64,000 nt of DNA from Knoxdaviesia capensis (GCA_001510575.1 LNGK01000007.1:1544151-1608150); one strand, 5' to 3'. Shown: positions 25,666 through 37,852, counted from the first letter of the stretch. Notes: generated by a model not told the origin, from the letters alone. Translations and numbers: made by a program.

Positions 25666-27619
25666 ATGGCCACAATAACTGCGCATGGCGTTTCAACCCT
25701 AACTCCTCCGGCCAGCAGCCATCACAACTCCAATGATGCCTGGGAATTTCAGCCGCCTGGTTCCGCGGATGTAAGTCCTTGACCCTATGCATAGTGATTC
25801 ATCTCCGTCTACCTCAATCTATGTCTTTCTTATCGTTGTGTCTCAATTGTTATCCCATGACTATATTTTCTCCTTCCCACCCCACATTCCATCCATTCAT
25901 TCACCACCCACCCACCTGAAAATCGCTGCTTCTCCGCCCCAGCAACGTTGCCAATTAGGAACCGTCCTTGCTAACATGCACATAAACAACGAATAGGACC
26001 TCCAGAATCTGGAAGAAATGCCGTATATCAAGCCTCGTACCGCCACTTTTCCCGCCTCGTCTTCCACCCCAACTCCCGCAATAGCCTCCGCATCTTTCGA
26101 CCTGTTACCCACAGCCACACCAGTCACCACCACCGCCACACCAGCCATCGCACCAACCGACGGCTCTCCGGGATCTGCCACGCTGGATTCAAAACACCAA
26201 TCAAGTGATGCCGGAAGCCGGGGCCAAGACTCAGGATATGCCACCAACGAGACTCCAAAGGCCACTGCCAGCGTTATTGACGAAAGCTTTGGCGAATTGT
26301 ACGCCCCCAAGAAGAACGGCGAACGGAGAATGACTACCGACCGAGTCCCCAGCGCCTCCATTGTCCCCACTGTTGCGGCTGGCGGCGAAGTGCAAAGCGC
26401 CGAGTCGAAATGGATTCATCGCGACAAACTGGCCCGCATAGAAAACGCCGAATTGCAAGCGGCTGGAATTATTCTGCCTCGGACTCGTGCCCCCAGTCGA
26501 CCACGCCGCGAGCGAAGCCAAGATGTGTCCAGTGGATATCGGAGGGGTGCCTCTAATGGCGAAGTTGATGGCCCGATGAGGTCAAGGAAAAACTCCATGT
26601 CTGCCGACCAGAAACCTATTGATATCGTTATCCCTGCGTGGGATCTGCGTTTACCCGAGGAAGTTATCGAGTCGGTCGTCAACAGCTACTGGACCCCTCC
26701 GCCGCCCGGAAGCTCCAAGGGCGCATCACGAATCCCCGTCGCCAAACTTAGCCCCGCTCCCATTCCTGCCGACTATCTCGAGCGGGATTCTATGCTTGGC
26801 CGCGGGACATCTATCTACGACGACATGGATGGTGGCAATGTGTCGATGCGTTCCCGCAGCGGAAGCCTCAAGAACTTCATAGCTAATGGAAGCGGCGAGG
26901 ACGATGCGACTGCCAGCACGCCTCCTGCTGCTGCGAAGCGATCTGTATCGGACTCTCCAACAAAGAAGCCTGTTGCGACACGCAAGACCTCGGCCCCTTC
27001 GAAGACGTCAGGCGCACGAGCGAAGACACGCAACTCCAACGGCAACAAGGACGGTAGCAACGGGAGCAACAGCAGCAGCAGCGGCGCCACGGCTGCCGGA
27101 TCGTCCTCATCATCAACCACGCGGCAGTCGACGCGGACCGGCAAGATGGGCAGTGTTCGGAAACCCGAGGGCGACCCGCCGTGGATGGTATCTTCCTACC
27201 AGCCCGACTCGCGACTACCGACCGACCAGCAGCTGCTTCCGACGGTGGCGAAGCGATTGGCACAGGAGAAGTGGGAGAAGGAGGGCAAGTTTGGCAGCAT
27301 CTACGACCGCGAGTTCCGGCCCCTCAACGAAGAGTCGTTCCCGAAGCCGGCGACGCGTCCGGTATCTGGCGAAGTGCTGAACGCGCTAGGGGACGATCTG
27401 TTCAACTCCGAAAAGCGCAACGGCGACTGGCCGCTCAAGGCCGAGCCGCCGCGGAGTCCGCAGTACACGACAATGCCCAAGATCCAGGATTCGAAGCCTT
27501 CCAACAGCCCGATACCATCGCCTCGAACGAACGGTATGCAACAACAAGTGGCGCCGATGGACGTCGAGCGACAAGAGCCGGAGCCGAAGGGCGGATGCGG
27601 TTGCTGTATCGTCATGTAG
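25666..27619 (+). CDS. teaR: TeaR-like cell-end marker anchor with C-terminal CaaX box (two exons)
   Basis: Exon 1 is 25666-25770. The intron, 25771-25996, begins GTAAGT, has a GCTAAC branch site and ends ATAG. Exon 2 is 25997-27619. The join keeps the frame and gives 575 residues. The protein is mostly disordered and rich in Ser, Thr, Pro and Ala. Conserved-looking blocks are MPYIKPRTATFP near 43, the IPAWDLRLPEEV segment near 250, and PPWMVSSYQPD through LLPTVAKRLAQEKWEKEG at about 428-462. The C-terminus GGCGCCIVM has a CaaX box (CIVM) with an extra nearby Cys, so farnesylation and membrane anchoring are expected. In Aspergillus nidulans TeaR (Mod5 in fission yeast) is a prenylated tip-membrane protein that holds the cell-end marker TeaA and directs polarised growth. 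The assignment rests on architecture and remembered family motifs. The CaaX box is certain; the name is likely. Confidence 0.7.
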
Positions 27620-29983
27620 CCTGCCTCCTATCAACTTCTCATGTACCATACGAACCGGAACACTCCAGTCCGGCGATTTTCTCTGCCGCACTCCGGCTTT
27701 AACCAAGATAGACCGACGGGCCACCAACACGTCTTTCTTCAGAAAAGTCTTGCGAAAGAGTTGATCTTCTTCAACACGCTCTGGCGACAGCACTTCTTTT
27801 TCTTCTTGAACCTCCATACCCCTTCGACTTGGACCCTTTCCTTCATTTACTCGGTTTTTTTTTCTTGCCATTTTTAACGACGTCACGACCTCAGCAGTCT
27901 TTTTGCCTTCGTTCTTTCTTTCTTTATCGTTTCGTTTCTTTTTTCTCTTCATTTTGGGTCGCTTCATTTCTATATCCCGCTCAGTTATTGCGCAGCATAG
28001 CATCCGTTCCCTCTGTTTAAGTTTTTTTCTTTTCTTCTTTTTCTTGTTAAATATTTTCCTTGGAGGCCACTGTTCCTTTTTTTTTTCTTTCCTATCTTCT
28101 TTTCTAAATTCTTCGTTCACATAGTTTGAGCTCTTTTTATCAGACTGAAGAATGGCATTCGAACCGGATCCTTGCGTCCTTAATCTATGATCCGGACATG
28201 CGGCACACGGCTTGGGCCGAACATTTGGTCGCGGATATTTCCATCTTCGGATCTCCGTCTGTTGTTGAGCATTCCGCGATACGTCTCGTCTGCCATTCGT
28301 TCATGGATCTGAACGGGATGTTCTCTTCGCTGGATGCTCTGGGCGTTGGCTCTTTCCTCTTGCTGCACTGGCCTCGTGGAATGATGATTTTGGACGAAGC
28401 TGGCTCTCATTGGGGGCTGAGAAACGAGCCTTCCTCACGTGCTGATGCATGCGAGGAGGCCACTGATCTGAGCCTTTCTGTTCTTTGGTTGGATCCAGAC
28501 ATGGCTCACCTGTGCGACGAAACCCCGGCTTCGCCGCCATAACAATGCGACGCCTTCCCACAACCCGACCGTCCGACGCTGTATGAGCCTATCTTGGACG
28601 CATCATTCTTATTCCCCCATGAAACTCCAGCGGCGAGGCCGCTTTCCGGATTGCGGCAAACACCACCGGTTCTCTTAACCGAGGAACCCGTTTGGGCAAC
28701 ACTTCGGAATTTCGCCCCGGGATGGTATCAAGTGGGGATGCTGGTATGTCTGGCAGATGGGGCTTGATTGTTCACGGCGGCAATTCTCTCCTTTTGGTAT
28801 TTCCTTCTACTGCGTATACTTTTCTTTTTTGTGTCTTCCACCTACATCCTCGCCACTACCACAAAGCTCTCTCTCTCTCTTTTTCTGTGTCCTTTACGTT
28901 TTCCTTTTCCTGTCTTCCGCCATCTTTTTTTCCCCTTCCTTTTCTTTCTTGTTAACTACCTTCAGATCTTCTTCAGCTGTCGTGAATCTGTTCTCTTTTG
29001 ATATACATCTGCTTTTTAATCTGCCGTTTTTAGTTTTCTTTCGTTCCTAAAAAAGAAACCTACCTTTTTTTTTCCTCTTCAAAACTGGCTGTGTTCGTTG
29101 TGCTCTCTCTGTGTCTCGTGTGTTTTCTTGGGGGGACTTTCTTGTATGGGGTGACTTTTGGTGATTGCCATTTTTTCTTCTTTTTTCTCTTCTTTTTTTT
29201 CTTGTTGGGTTAGGAGTTCTAGCGGAGCTTGTAGATGTTCATCAATCACCCCTTTAAAACATTTTTATCACCTTGACGTTGAATGGAGTTCGTTACTAGT
29301 GTGCGTAATTTAGATTGTGAGCATGTTGTATGGGGAGGCCTGCGAGGTGTTGAGCTAAGCCGGGGTGTCGTTGATGAGAATCCCGGGGGCGCGGGCCCGA
29401 AGCAAGCAAAGCGCGGGGCCGAATCTTGGCCGGTACACCCCACACGGAAACCCCTCTTTTTAATTTCTGTTCCTGCCGTCGTCGGGGTCTGCCGGCGGAA
29501 GGAGCGGCGCTGGCGCGATAGCGGGCGTCTAGCGCGCGTGTGCGGCAGGCGCGTAAATATTTTAGACAGACGCCTCCCGCGACCTGGAATTTTAGACTTC
29601 ATGAAGCTGGCTTGAGCTTTCCTTTGTCCTCGCTTTTCTTAGAGTGGAGGCTTTTGTTGTTTTCTTCTGCTTTAGTATTTTGCAAATACGGCTGAATTTT
29701 CTAGCCTGGATTTCTTATTTATCTTGCCTAGGAGACCTTCCTTTTTGAAGATAATATTTTGGTGTCTAATCTTCGGGTATTCCGTTCTCTATGTTGTTTT
29801 CGTGTCTAGGCTTCTTCCTTTTATATTTCTATTTTGTCTGGCCGTTCTATATCTCCTAGCTCTAGAATGATTTTCTTTTATTCCCTAATTTTTGCTCTTT
29901 AGAGAACATCCCCTCTTCCATCTTGCTTTTCCTTTCAACAAAGGGTCCACAACGATTCCCATCGACCCCCTCCATACACCACG
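27620..29983. other. Intergenic spacer, T-rich
   Basis: T- and TTTTC-rich sequence follows the teaR-like stop and recurs before the next gene. The 3' end of teaR and the promoter of the next gene must lie here. A 138-codon frame at 28126-28542 has no recognisable domain and is not called as a gene. Confidence 0.5.
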
Positions 29984-31249
29984 ATGTCCCACAAGGCCAA
30001 GAAGGGCCTCTCGCAGTCACGATGGGCCGAAGCAGCCCACAAGGCCCCAACACACTGGCAGAAACTGCCTACGGACGATACCCGCCGGTCCGACCGCTCG
30101 CTGCTTACCGTGTCGGCGGCGCTGTCGTTTGACCCGCGGGACACCTCCGCACCAGCACCGGCCCCGGCACCCAGCGCTCCGTCGCCCAGCCACCGGCCGT
30201 CTGTCCCAGTCTCGGCAGCGGGCAGTGCAGCAAACTTGCGCGCCCACTCGCACTCGCCCGCGCCGCCGGCGGCGGCATCCTCGGGCGGCTCGACCCCGCG
30301 CCCGGCCTCAGAGGGTGCGGCACGTACGCCGACGCCCGCGCCGGCGGAGGACAGCGCAGCCCGCAGAGCCGCGCAGACGACGGCGCTCGCGCGGCGCGAG
30401 CTGGAGCGCTTTCTGAAGATCATGCACCGACTGCGGTGGAAGTTCGACCAGCTGGGCTACGGCTACACGCGCGCGGTGGGCGACCATGCGCCCGCGGCGA
30501 GCCGCAGCCGGGAGCGCCGCGGCGACGGCGGGCCGCGCGCACCCAGCCCGCCCGCCGGCGCAGAGGACCCTGCCGCGGTGGTCATGTTCAAGCTGGATTT
30601 CTTCGAGTTCTACATGCTGCTGGAGCGCGCCATCGTGCACCTGCTGGCCGTGTTCGGCGTGGAGATCGGGCGCGCGTACGTGATTCTCCCGGGGACTGCC
30701 GGCGCACAGCCGCAGCCGGCGGCGGCAGCGCGCGCGGGAGCAGCAGCAGCAGCCGCTGGCGCGCCGGGCGGGGGCGGTGCCGCGCACGCGTACCACCATA
30801 ACGTGCTCGTGGCGCTGGACGCGCCCGGGTGTCCGCTGCACGGGGTGCTCGGTGCGGGCGCGGTGCGGGCGAGTCTCGCGCGCGCGAAAGACCTGCGCAA
30901 TGCGTGGAAGTTCGCCGACGACCCCGACGCCGACAGCAGCGCAGCGCTGCCCCGCGCAAATGCCTCCACCAGCATCACCCCCGGCGGCAGCGGACGGGTC
31001 TCACGGGATACGCGCCGCGCCCGCCGGCGCGCGGAGGCCAGTGTGCCCCTCCGCCAGTTCGCGATCGAGCAGATGCTGGTGGATATCTCGGACGGCCTGG
31101 TGCAGGGCATGAAGGTCGCCGTCGACTATGTGCGGGGGCTGGAGCAGGCGGGCGCGGCGGACGGGCAGACTATCGCGATGGATGTGGACGAGGAGGATAT
31201 CGAGGCGTGGGATTTCATGTACGAGGCTATGGACTGGGAGGCGGTGTGA
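29984..31249 (+). CDS. Conserved fungal protein of unknown function, very GC-rich
   Basis: One open frame of 421 residues begins at an ATG preceded by CACCACG, a good fungal context. Residues 45-125 are Ala/Pro/Ser-rich and probably disordered. The likely folded part follows in helical blocks: ELERFLKIMHRLRWKFDQLG (about 138-158), FKLDFFEFYMLLERAIVHLL (about 202-222), HHNVLVALDAPGCPLHGVLG (about 270-290) and PLRQFAIEQMLVDISDGLVQ (about 355-375). The C-terminus is acidic (DEEDIEAWDFMYEAMDWEAV). Similar block patterns occur in uncharacterised ascomycete proteins as I remember them; I know of no assigned function. Ala/Arg/Gly-rich insertions, such as residues 236-265, separate the blocks. G/C at third codon positions is extreme, so several long shadow frames overlap it. 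It faces the phosphoesterase gene across 0.7 kb. Confidence 0.75.
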   Translation: MSHKAKKGLSQSRWAEAAHKAPTHWQKLPTDDTRRSDRSLLTVSAALSFDPRDTSAPAPAPAPSAPSPSHRPSVPVSAAGSAANLRAHSHSPAPPAAASSGGSTPRPASEGAARTPTPAPAEDSAARRAAQTTALARRELERFLKIMHRLRWKFDQLGYGYTRAVGDHAPAASRSRERRGDGGPRAPSPPAGAEDPAAVVMFKLDFFEFYMLLERAIVHLLAVFGVEIGRAYVILPGTAGAQPQPAAAARAGAAAAAAGAPGGGGAAHAYHHNVLVALDAPGCPLHGVLGAGAVRASLARAKDLRNAWKFADDPDADSSAALPRANASTSITPGGSGRVSRDTRRARRRAEASVPLRQFAIEQMLVDISDGLVQGMKVAVDYVRGLEQAGAADGQTIAMDVDEEDIEAWDFMYEAMDWEAV

Positions 31250-31952
31250 GCGTAGGCGTCTACGGTCTACAGGTTGCTGTCTTTAAGCATAGCGGTGGAT
31301 CACGGGCATTACGGCTCGAGTACGACAGATTAGAAGACGCTACGATATGACAATGACAACGAATTTTGATACGCCGAATCTCACGAGAGAAAAAGTACAC
31401 CTGTATATTGGACAAAATGAATAGATCGCTACCCCCTAGATAATATGCGAAGAAAAAAAAGATAAACTACCCGTGGATGTGTTGTTTTCAAGAGACGCAA
31501 AATAGACAGAGAAAAAGCGAAAGACGATAGAGAAAGTACAAGAAGAGAAAGAGAGTATGACTCCGAGAAAAAGAAGAAGAAAACAACACCGGCTAGTGGG
31601 AAAGAAAGGGGTGCCCCCTTTTCTTGCTTTTGTGGAAGGGGAGGAAGAGTCGTAACGAAAGGATTGCCATGGTCATGCGAGGCATTTCATCCATAAAAAC
31701 AAACAAGGTAGCGCACCGAAAGCCGTGTCGAGCTCGGTGCCGCTATGCAGTATATGTACAAAGCGAGAGTGTGGGTGATGCAAGGAAAAATAGACACAGA
31801 GAGAGTGTGCGGGAGGGCGGGAGGAGAGAACAGAGGGATATCAGTGGGAAGATGACACAGGCCAGAGGAAAAAAAAGAACAAACAAGAAACGAAAGAAGA
31901 AATATACAACATCGACGGTCCCAAAGGAGAAACTCTCCTTCCTCGGACCCGC
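31250..31952. other. Convergent intergenic spacer
   Basis: Shared 3' spacer between the conserved gene and the phosphoesterase gene. It is A- and purine-rich on the + strand, consistent with overlapping 3' ends; no gene is seen. Confidence 0.6.
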
Positions 31953-34092
31953 TCACGTCTGGATGATCGTCTGCATCTCCGTCATCAGCTGCGGCAGCGG
32001 CGCATACTCCTCGCCCTCGGCCAGCGGCGGCCGCGGCTGCGGCACGCCCTCGGCGACGATGATCTGCTCGTCGATGCGCGCGTCAACCTCGCCGTACTCG
32101 AGGCGCTTCCACGTGGTGATGCGCGCCACGTTCGCGTCAATATCAAACACGCGCGCCCGCCGCACGTAGTCGCCGTAGCCCGCGTAGCCGCCGAAGCCGG
32201 CGCCGCCGCCGTAGCACATCCACAGCGCGGGCCGCAGCTCCTCGCCCTGCACCGAGAGTGCGCAGTAGTCGTTGACGTGGTCGCTGGAGGGAAGAGAAAC
32301 GATGGTCAATATAGGAGAGAGAGAGAGGAAGAGTTATGCGGTGTTAGAACAGCGGGGGAGAAACTTACTGGCCACAACTGACCATCACCACGCCCTGCTC
32401 GATCAGCGCATCCCGGAAACCCGAGTTGAACTGCGGCGCCGTCACCAGCTCGCGCCACTCGCCGACCACATACTCCATCGCCGGCGCAATGTACTCCGGT
32501 AGCGGGATGTGGATGAACGACAGGTCCATGTGGATGTGCGTGTACTCCTTGTGCTTGCTCTTCAGCGCGCTGGCCGTGCGCCGGAACCAGTCGATCTGGC
32601 TGCGCTTGATCCAGTTGTAGCCCGGGTACTTGCGCTCGTCGGGCGTGTACGAGTGCGTGTCGAGCAGGTAGATGGTCAGCGCCGAGTGGTCCGACGACCC
32701 CCGCGCCAGCACCTCGACGTAGTAGTTGCCGACACCGTCAATGTCCGCCGGGCCGGCCTGCGAGAGCGAGTACGGCAGCGACTCGACGATCGCCATTTGC
32801 GCTTCGCGGCTGAGCGTGCGCTCGTCGTCGTGGTTGCCGAAAATGGTCACGTAGGGGATCTTGCGGGTGATGAGGAGGTGTGCGTATTTGAAGATGGCCT
32901 GAATTGATATGTATTGTTAGTATGGAAGGCCTAGGACCGAGGGGGTGGCTTGGAGGATCACTCACCGTCTGGGCATCCTTCGCCGAGTCTCCGTTAATCT
33001 GATCACCACTCAACACCACTAGGTCCGGCTTCTCATCGTCTAGTATCCGCGACACAAAGTCCAGTGTGCGCGGATCGGCCTCGCATTTGCCGCCGTTGTA
33101 GGTATTCGGAATGGCCTCGCGACACACACCGGTGCCGGTGCTGAGATGCAGGTCGGCCAACTGCAGGATCTTGAACTTGCCGTTATCGTTGATGCGCAGT
33201 TCGGGCTTCTTGGATGAGGAGGCAGAGGCGGAAGACGGTGACGACACGGGCTTGTGTGGCGCCTTTTCTGAGGCAGACCCTGGCGCTGCCTCCTTTTCGT
33301 CGGCTGGCGGCTTCGGTGGCGTCTTTTCGTGGCTGGCATCGGCGGCGGCTGCTGCTTCGTCGGTGGGCAGTTCTTCGGGCCCGGGAGGGCTTACCGTGAC
33401 ACCCCGGCGGAATGTGATGTGGCCGGCAGGAATCTGCTTATTCGAGTGCAGGAGCAGGGGCATGCCGGTCATCTGCCATCCTTCACGTACCTCGACGGCG
33501 TCGTCGCCAAACAGCACATCGATGCCCGACACCGCCTTGTCGACGGCGCTGGCAGTGCCCTTGACGCGGCGCAGCCAGATACCACCCGGTCGGGACTCCC
33601 AGTGATCATCGGCAGCATCCGAGCCGCGGCGGCGGTGGGCTCCCACACCCGACGACGACGGGTCCAGGCGGCCAACAGAGATGTCGAGAACCACGCGGTC
33701 GTCGGCGGTCAGCTCGTCGGCTTTTACTCGGCGCACGTGAAGATATGCGCTGCTAGTCCAGGTCTCGCCCAGATAGAGGTCCTTCTCGATCCGCGTCCAC
33801 TGTTCGGGGTCGAGGTGACATGAAGAGAACATGTTGAGGGAGGAGCATTTCGCAATGGTCAAGTCGGTGATGACGAGGCCATGGTGGTGTAGGGGGTTGT
33901 AGTCGTGGAGAGATTCGGGAAGCACGCGATAGCTGCGGTCGAAGATAGAGATCAGGAGAACGGCAACGACAAGCGCGCCGGCGAATTGGATGGTTGTCCG
34001 TACCTGGAGAAGCCAGAGTCACATGTTAGAGGGAGCCAAGGTACAGTAGGATGCAGCATGAGGGGGTCAAGACTGACTATTCGCCTCGCCAT
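31953..34092 (-). CDS. dcr2: DCR2-type calcineurin-like metallophosphoesterase (four exons)
   Basis: Exons on the minus strand are 34092-34078, 34003-32966, 32898-32369 and 32283-31953. The introns (74, 67 and 85 bases) have GT-AG ends and CTAAC-type branch sites, and all joins keep the frame, giving 637 residues. The 15-base first exon codes MARRI; the frame continues into a hydrophobic stretch (about residues 10-26) that would anchor the protein in a membrane. The catalytic domain shows the metal-binding blocks in order: ADLHLS (about 284), LSGDQINGD (about 333), FGNHDDE (about 370) and GHDHVNDY (about 527). A Pro/Ala/Ser-rich linker precedes the catalytic core. This is the layout of yeast Dcr2, which promotes mitotic exit through Sic1 and dampens the unfolded protein response by acting on Ire1. 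The fold is certain; orthology to Dcr2 is likely, and its targets here are unknown. Confidence 0.88.
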
Positions 34093-36819
34093 GGCTGGTG
34101 AATGTGCGGCAGTTCACCGAGAACTGGCGGTGTGAGGGTGGATGAGCAGGTGTGTGGGAGAAGAGAAAAGACAACCACAAGAGGACGTCTCGCAGGCTGA
34201 AGATCGTCGTAGGGGGCGAGTGTTATCGATTATATATTGTGGCTGAGAGGGAGAGCGGAAGAATATGGAAATGACGACGTTTGTGCGTGTCCAGCGGTAT
34301 TCGGGGAGTGCTCAGAGCCGTGTTTGCTAGGCAAATCAGCTCGTATACCACGATTAGATCACCAAGAAAAAAAGAAAAAAGGAGAGAAGTCAAACAAGCA
34401 GCATCCAGTGTTGCTCCAAAAAAGAAGGATTATAAGTTACACGCCAGTGGCAAACGAAGCGTCAAAGTTAAGCGGCCAGCAAATGTGGAGGCAAGTCTCG
34501 AGAAATACAGCAACGACAGCGAGAAACCGGGACCGGCAGCCAAATTGAGAATGCTGTTCATGGCCCAAAGAGGAAGAATATACAGGTCGCAAGCCGGGCC
34601 AGATCGGACAGATCTTCGTGAGGAACCGAGAGAGTGAGAAAACTAGGCAGCATATATCAACAGACTGCTCCGGACATGGCACACTACCAGCAATACAAAA
34701 AGCACCGGAATCCAAGAGTCAAAGAGAACGAAAGATCGGATCTGGGACTGTATCGAGAGAAGAATCTTTCTGCCGTCGGGAATCGTGATATCGGGATTGC
34801 GAAAGCGAGGTTGCGGAAGAGAAAAAAAGAAGATCTGGAACCTTACATTGTTTTATTCTAGCCTTTTCCTCCTGCCTGCCTTTTGCTTTTTTCGGTCTTG
34901 GCCGTGCTTGGAGACTTTTGGCCGGTTCGTTGCTGCACGTGATTGGCCGGATCCAGGAGCCGGGGTTGCTGACGCATCCGTCTTGGCCGAATCTGGCAAC
35001 TTGGCATGCTTTGGTAAGGGGCTGGGAGGCATGTGATGCAGCACGTGGGAGGCAGCACGTGCAGACGCATGCATGTATCGGGGAGGTAGAAAATATGCGT
35101 GTATCGGGGCGGCTGCATTTTCTCTCCCTGAGGTTCAAGGTCTCAATCTGCGTTCGTCGGCGGCGTCCTTTGCTGCGTTTGAAACATCGTGGTTGAGTTG
35201 TTCTTCATTTTCTCCTCAAGTCAAGTTAGTGGCTGGTACCTTGCCGACTTATTGATTCCGACTGGGTGCACATGCTGCATCCTCTGGCCGACAGTCCTCA
35301 CCACAGTCTCTGTGTTCCACCACGGCGAGAAAGTTGAGGCAGACACACACAAACGGGCACTGGAGCTTTTATGATTGGCGGCAAACGCTGACACCGTCAA
35401 AAGCACACTGTGATGCTCTTATCAGCACCGACCTGGCTTACGCTGTTTTCTTCTCCGTGGATATTCCCATACTGATGACTACAAAAGGGCCCGGGGTGAG
35501 GAGCCCACTGGATTCTCCAGAGACTCGGCGAGCTGATCCTGCTCCGCTGGTGTTCGGTGGTGTTCTTGCAGCGTTGCATTGTGCATACTGTCTTGCATTC
35601 CTCTCTGCGCATAGCGATATGGTCGCTCTGGTCCCAGCGTTGTGAGTGGCCGGAGATACGGCGCACGACCGGTCGACCATTGGGCATGGGGCCGGACACC
35701 ATCTCTTTTTTCGGGCTGTGGTGTCATGGCGATAGCAGAGGACGACAAGAGAGTATCTGTGCTTAGATGGTGATACACACGACAAACATCTTGCTCGGCA
35801 TCTTCTTCCTGGTGAGTGGGTGAAGATGTCTGAGCCCTGGAGACATGACCAAACCCCGAAGAACATTTCCAGTTTCTGCTGAGCTGGATTTGTTTCTATG
35901 GAGCTGCCCCCGTTTGCATGGGCTCTCTACCCCTGCCCAGACTACGGGAAGATCTTTTGGCTAAGATCTCGAAGTCTGCGGATCGATGGCAAGCGCCTTT
36001 CTCGTTCGGCCCTACTAGCCCAATGTCAACCTTCCAAGCTGCGAACTGCAGCCACTCGCGATCGCTGTTCACACTTCTCAACTAAACTGTCTATCGGGGC
36101 TGTCTTATCTCGCTTACAGCGTCCAACTCTACCAGGTAGGGTTATGTGTCCGACTTGAGGCATAGCAAGCCCGGCACTCGGACTCCCCGTTGCTCGCCCA
36201 CACCCACAAACCCAGACTCTGTCTATATCCGCCGTTCCACAGAAATCACAATGCAACCCCCTCGCTCCATGCAGATGTGCACAATGCCTGTGGTACGGCA
36301 CATGCCGGTGTCTGGCGCATCTCCTCCAGCTCCGGGGAGAAGTCCCGGAGATCGCCGTTCCCTGGTTGGCTTCGGGAGTGCCGTGCTCGGTGGGGAGATA
36401 CCCCGGGAAAGGAAGCGAGGGACCAGTAGGTCAAGGATCCGAGATTCATACATCTCTTCTCTCGTTGTTTCTCCAAAGAGTGCCTTTGGACGTTTCTCCC
36501 TCTGGTGGTAGGGAAAAAAGTGGTGTTTAGTCGGCGCTGAGTCGATCACTCCCGCCACCTTTGAAGAGGGGTTGGCTGGCGGGTTACGATAATTCGTTAC
36601 ATGTCTTTGGAACTCATTGATTCTCTTATCCATGGCCTAGTATGAGAATTACATGCTCATCTTCAGTGCGGGGGACTCACAGGAGTATATTTCGCCTTGC
36701 TCCCTCCCCTCTTTGTGTTTGTGATCTAGATTGATCTTCGACTTCCAGTTTTCTCCTCCAGCAAATCATCAAATGTGCATCACCGTGAACCCTGGCACAT
36801 CTTATAATCTCAACAAAAT
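34093..36819. other. Intergenic spacer
   Basis: Includes the promoter of the phosphoesterase gene on its left side. No supported gene; the frames are short and overlap on both strands. Confidence 0.5.
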
Positions 36820-37852
36820 ATGAAGTGGCCGAGGTCTAAATACCCCCGCTCTTCGGAGTCTGTGGACGGTGATGAAGCGGTTGTCGTAGATGATGGCGCC
36901 GACCACAAGCTGGCCTGGGCCCGCCTGATGCCCGTGATGGCGTGCGAAGCCGGACTCTGCTCGGACGGATCCATCAACAACCTATGTTACGGGCATGCAC
37001 TTCGACACCGTCTGGCGCACGTCGCTGGGCATCGGCATCGTGTTCCTGCTCGTGCTCTTCTGCTCTTCTTGCTCCGCCTGCGCGTCAAGCAGCCGGTCGA
37101 GCTCCAGCGCAGCGCCATGCGCAACGTGGCCACGCCGTACCGGCTGGCGCTCAAGTTCTACGGCGCGCGGCTCGCCGCCGTCAGCCTGATCTGGTTCATC
37201 TACGACTTCTCGACCTACTTGTTCGGCATTTTCTCGTCGACCATCCTAGCCAACATCTACGAGAACGACGCCAGCGGGCCGGCCCCACTGAACCACCGTG
37301 CTCGGCTGCAACACCGTCATCAACCCGTTCTACCTCCCCGGCACCATGATCGGCGCGCCGGTGTCCGACCGCCTGGTCCCGCGCGACACCCTCGCGCTGG
37401 GCGTGAGTCTGCAGGCCGCCGTTTGGCTTCGCGACCGTGTTCGGCTTGTTCCTGTCGCTCGGCGAGCTGGGCCCGGGAACAACATCGGCCTGCTCGCCGC
37501 CAACTCCGGCGCCACCGGCGTGCACGGCCGCTACCCCGGCTTCGCGGCTGCTATCGGCAAGATCGGCGCGTTTGTCGGCACATGGGTGTTCCCGCACATC
37601 GAGGCGCTGGGCCATCACCGCACCCAGAGCGCCCAGGACCCGTTCTACGTGTCGCAGCTGGGCACTGGCCAGCAGGACAGCCTCGCTGGTGACGCTGGTG
37701 GGCCGGCCAAGCAGGAAGTGTCGATGGCGGCTAAGGTTCAGGATAAATCGGCTCACCGAAGATTTTGCACGCAACGGGCGCAACATGCTGTGTTTCCCTG
37801 GTTCTGATTCTGGGGGGTTTCGAAGGGGGTGTGCAGCCCCTTCTTGTTGTTG
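36820..37852 (+). pseudogene. GIT1-like major facilitator transporter, broken
   Basis: Pieces of a phosphodiester or inositol-phosphate transporter of the GIT1 type occur in order but in changing frames. They are an N-terminal piece with RLMPVMACEAGLCSDGSINN (to about 36985), WRTSLGIGIVFLLVLF (36995-37070), LIWFIYDFSTYLFGIFSSTI (about 37187-37246), LGCNTVINPFYLPGTMIGAP (37300-37360), FGLFLSLGELGPG (about 37437-37475), IGKIGAFVGTWVFPHIEALG (about 37550-37610) and a C-terminal remnant. At least five frame changes are needed. About 150-200 residues are missing between the first two pieces (roughly helices 1 to 5), and a smaller piece is missing before FGLFLSL. In yeasts GIT1 proteins import glycerophosphoinositol and glycerophosphocholine. 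This copy cannot make a transporter. GC content is still high, suggesting fairly recent loss. Confidence 0.85.

Noticed and set aside
28126..28542. 138-codon frame downstream of the teaR-like gene
   Set aside because: No recognisable domain or conserved motif, poor start context, and it lies where the teaR 3' region or the next promoter is expected.
29892..31350. Several long frames on both strands over the GC-rich conserved gene
   Set aside because: Their Arg/Pro/Ala-rich translations are what high-GC coding DNA yields in wrong frames; only the 29984-31249 frame has ordered hydrophobic helices.
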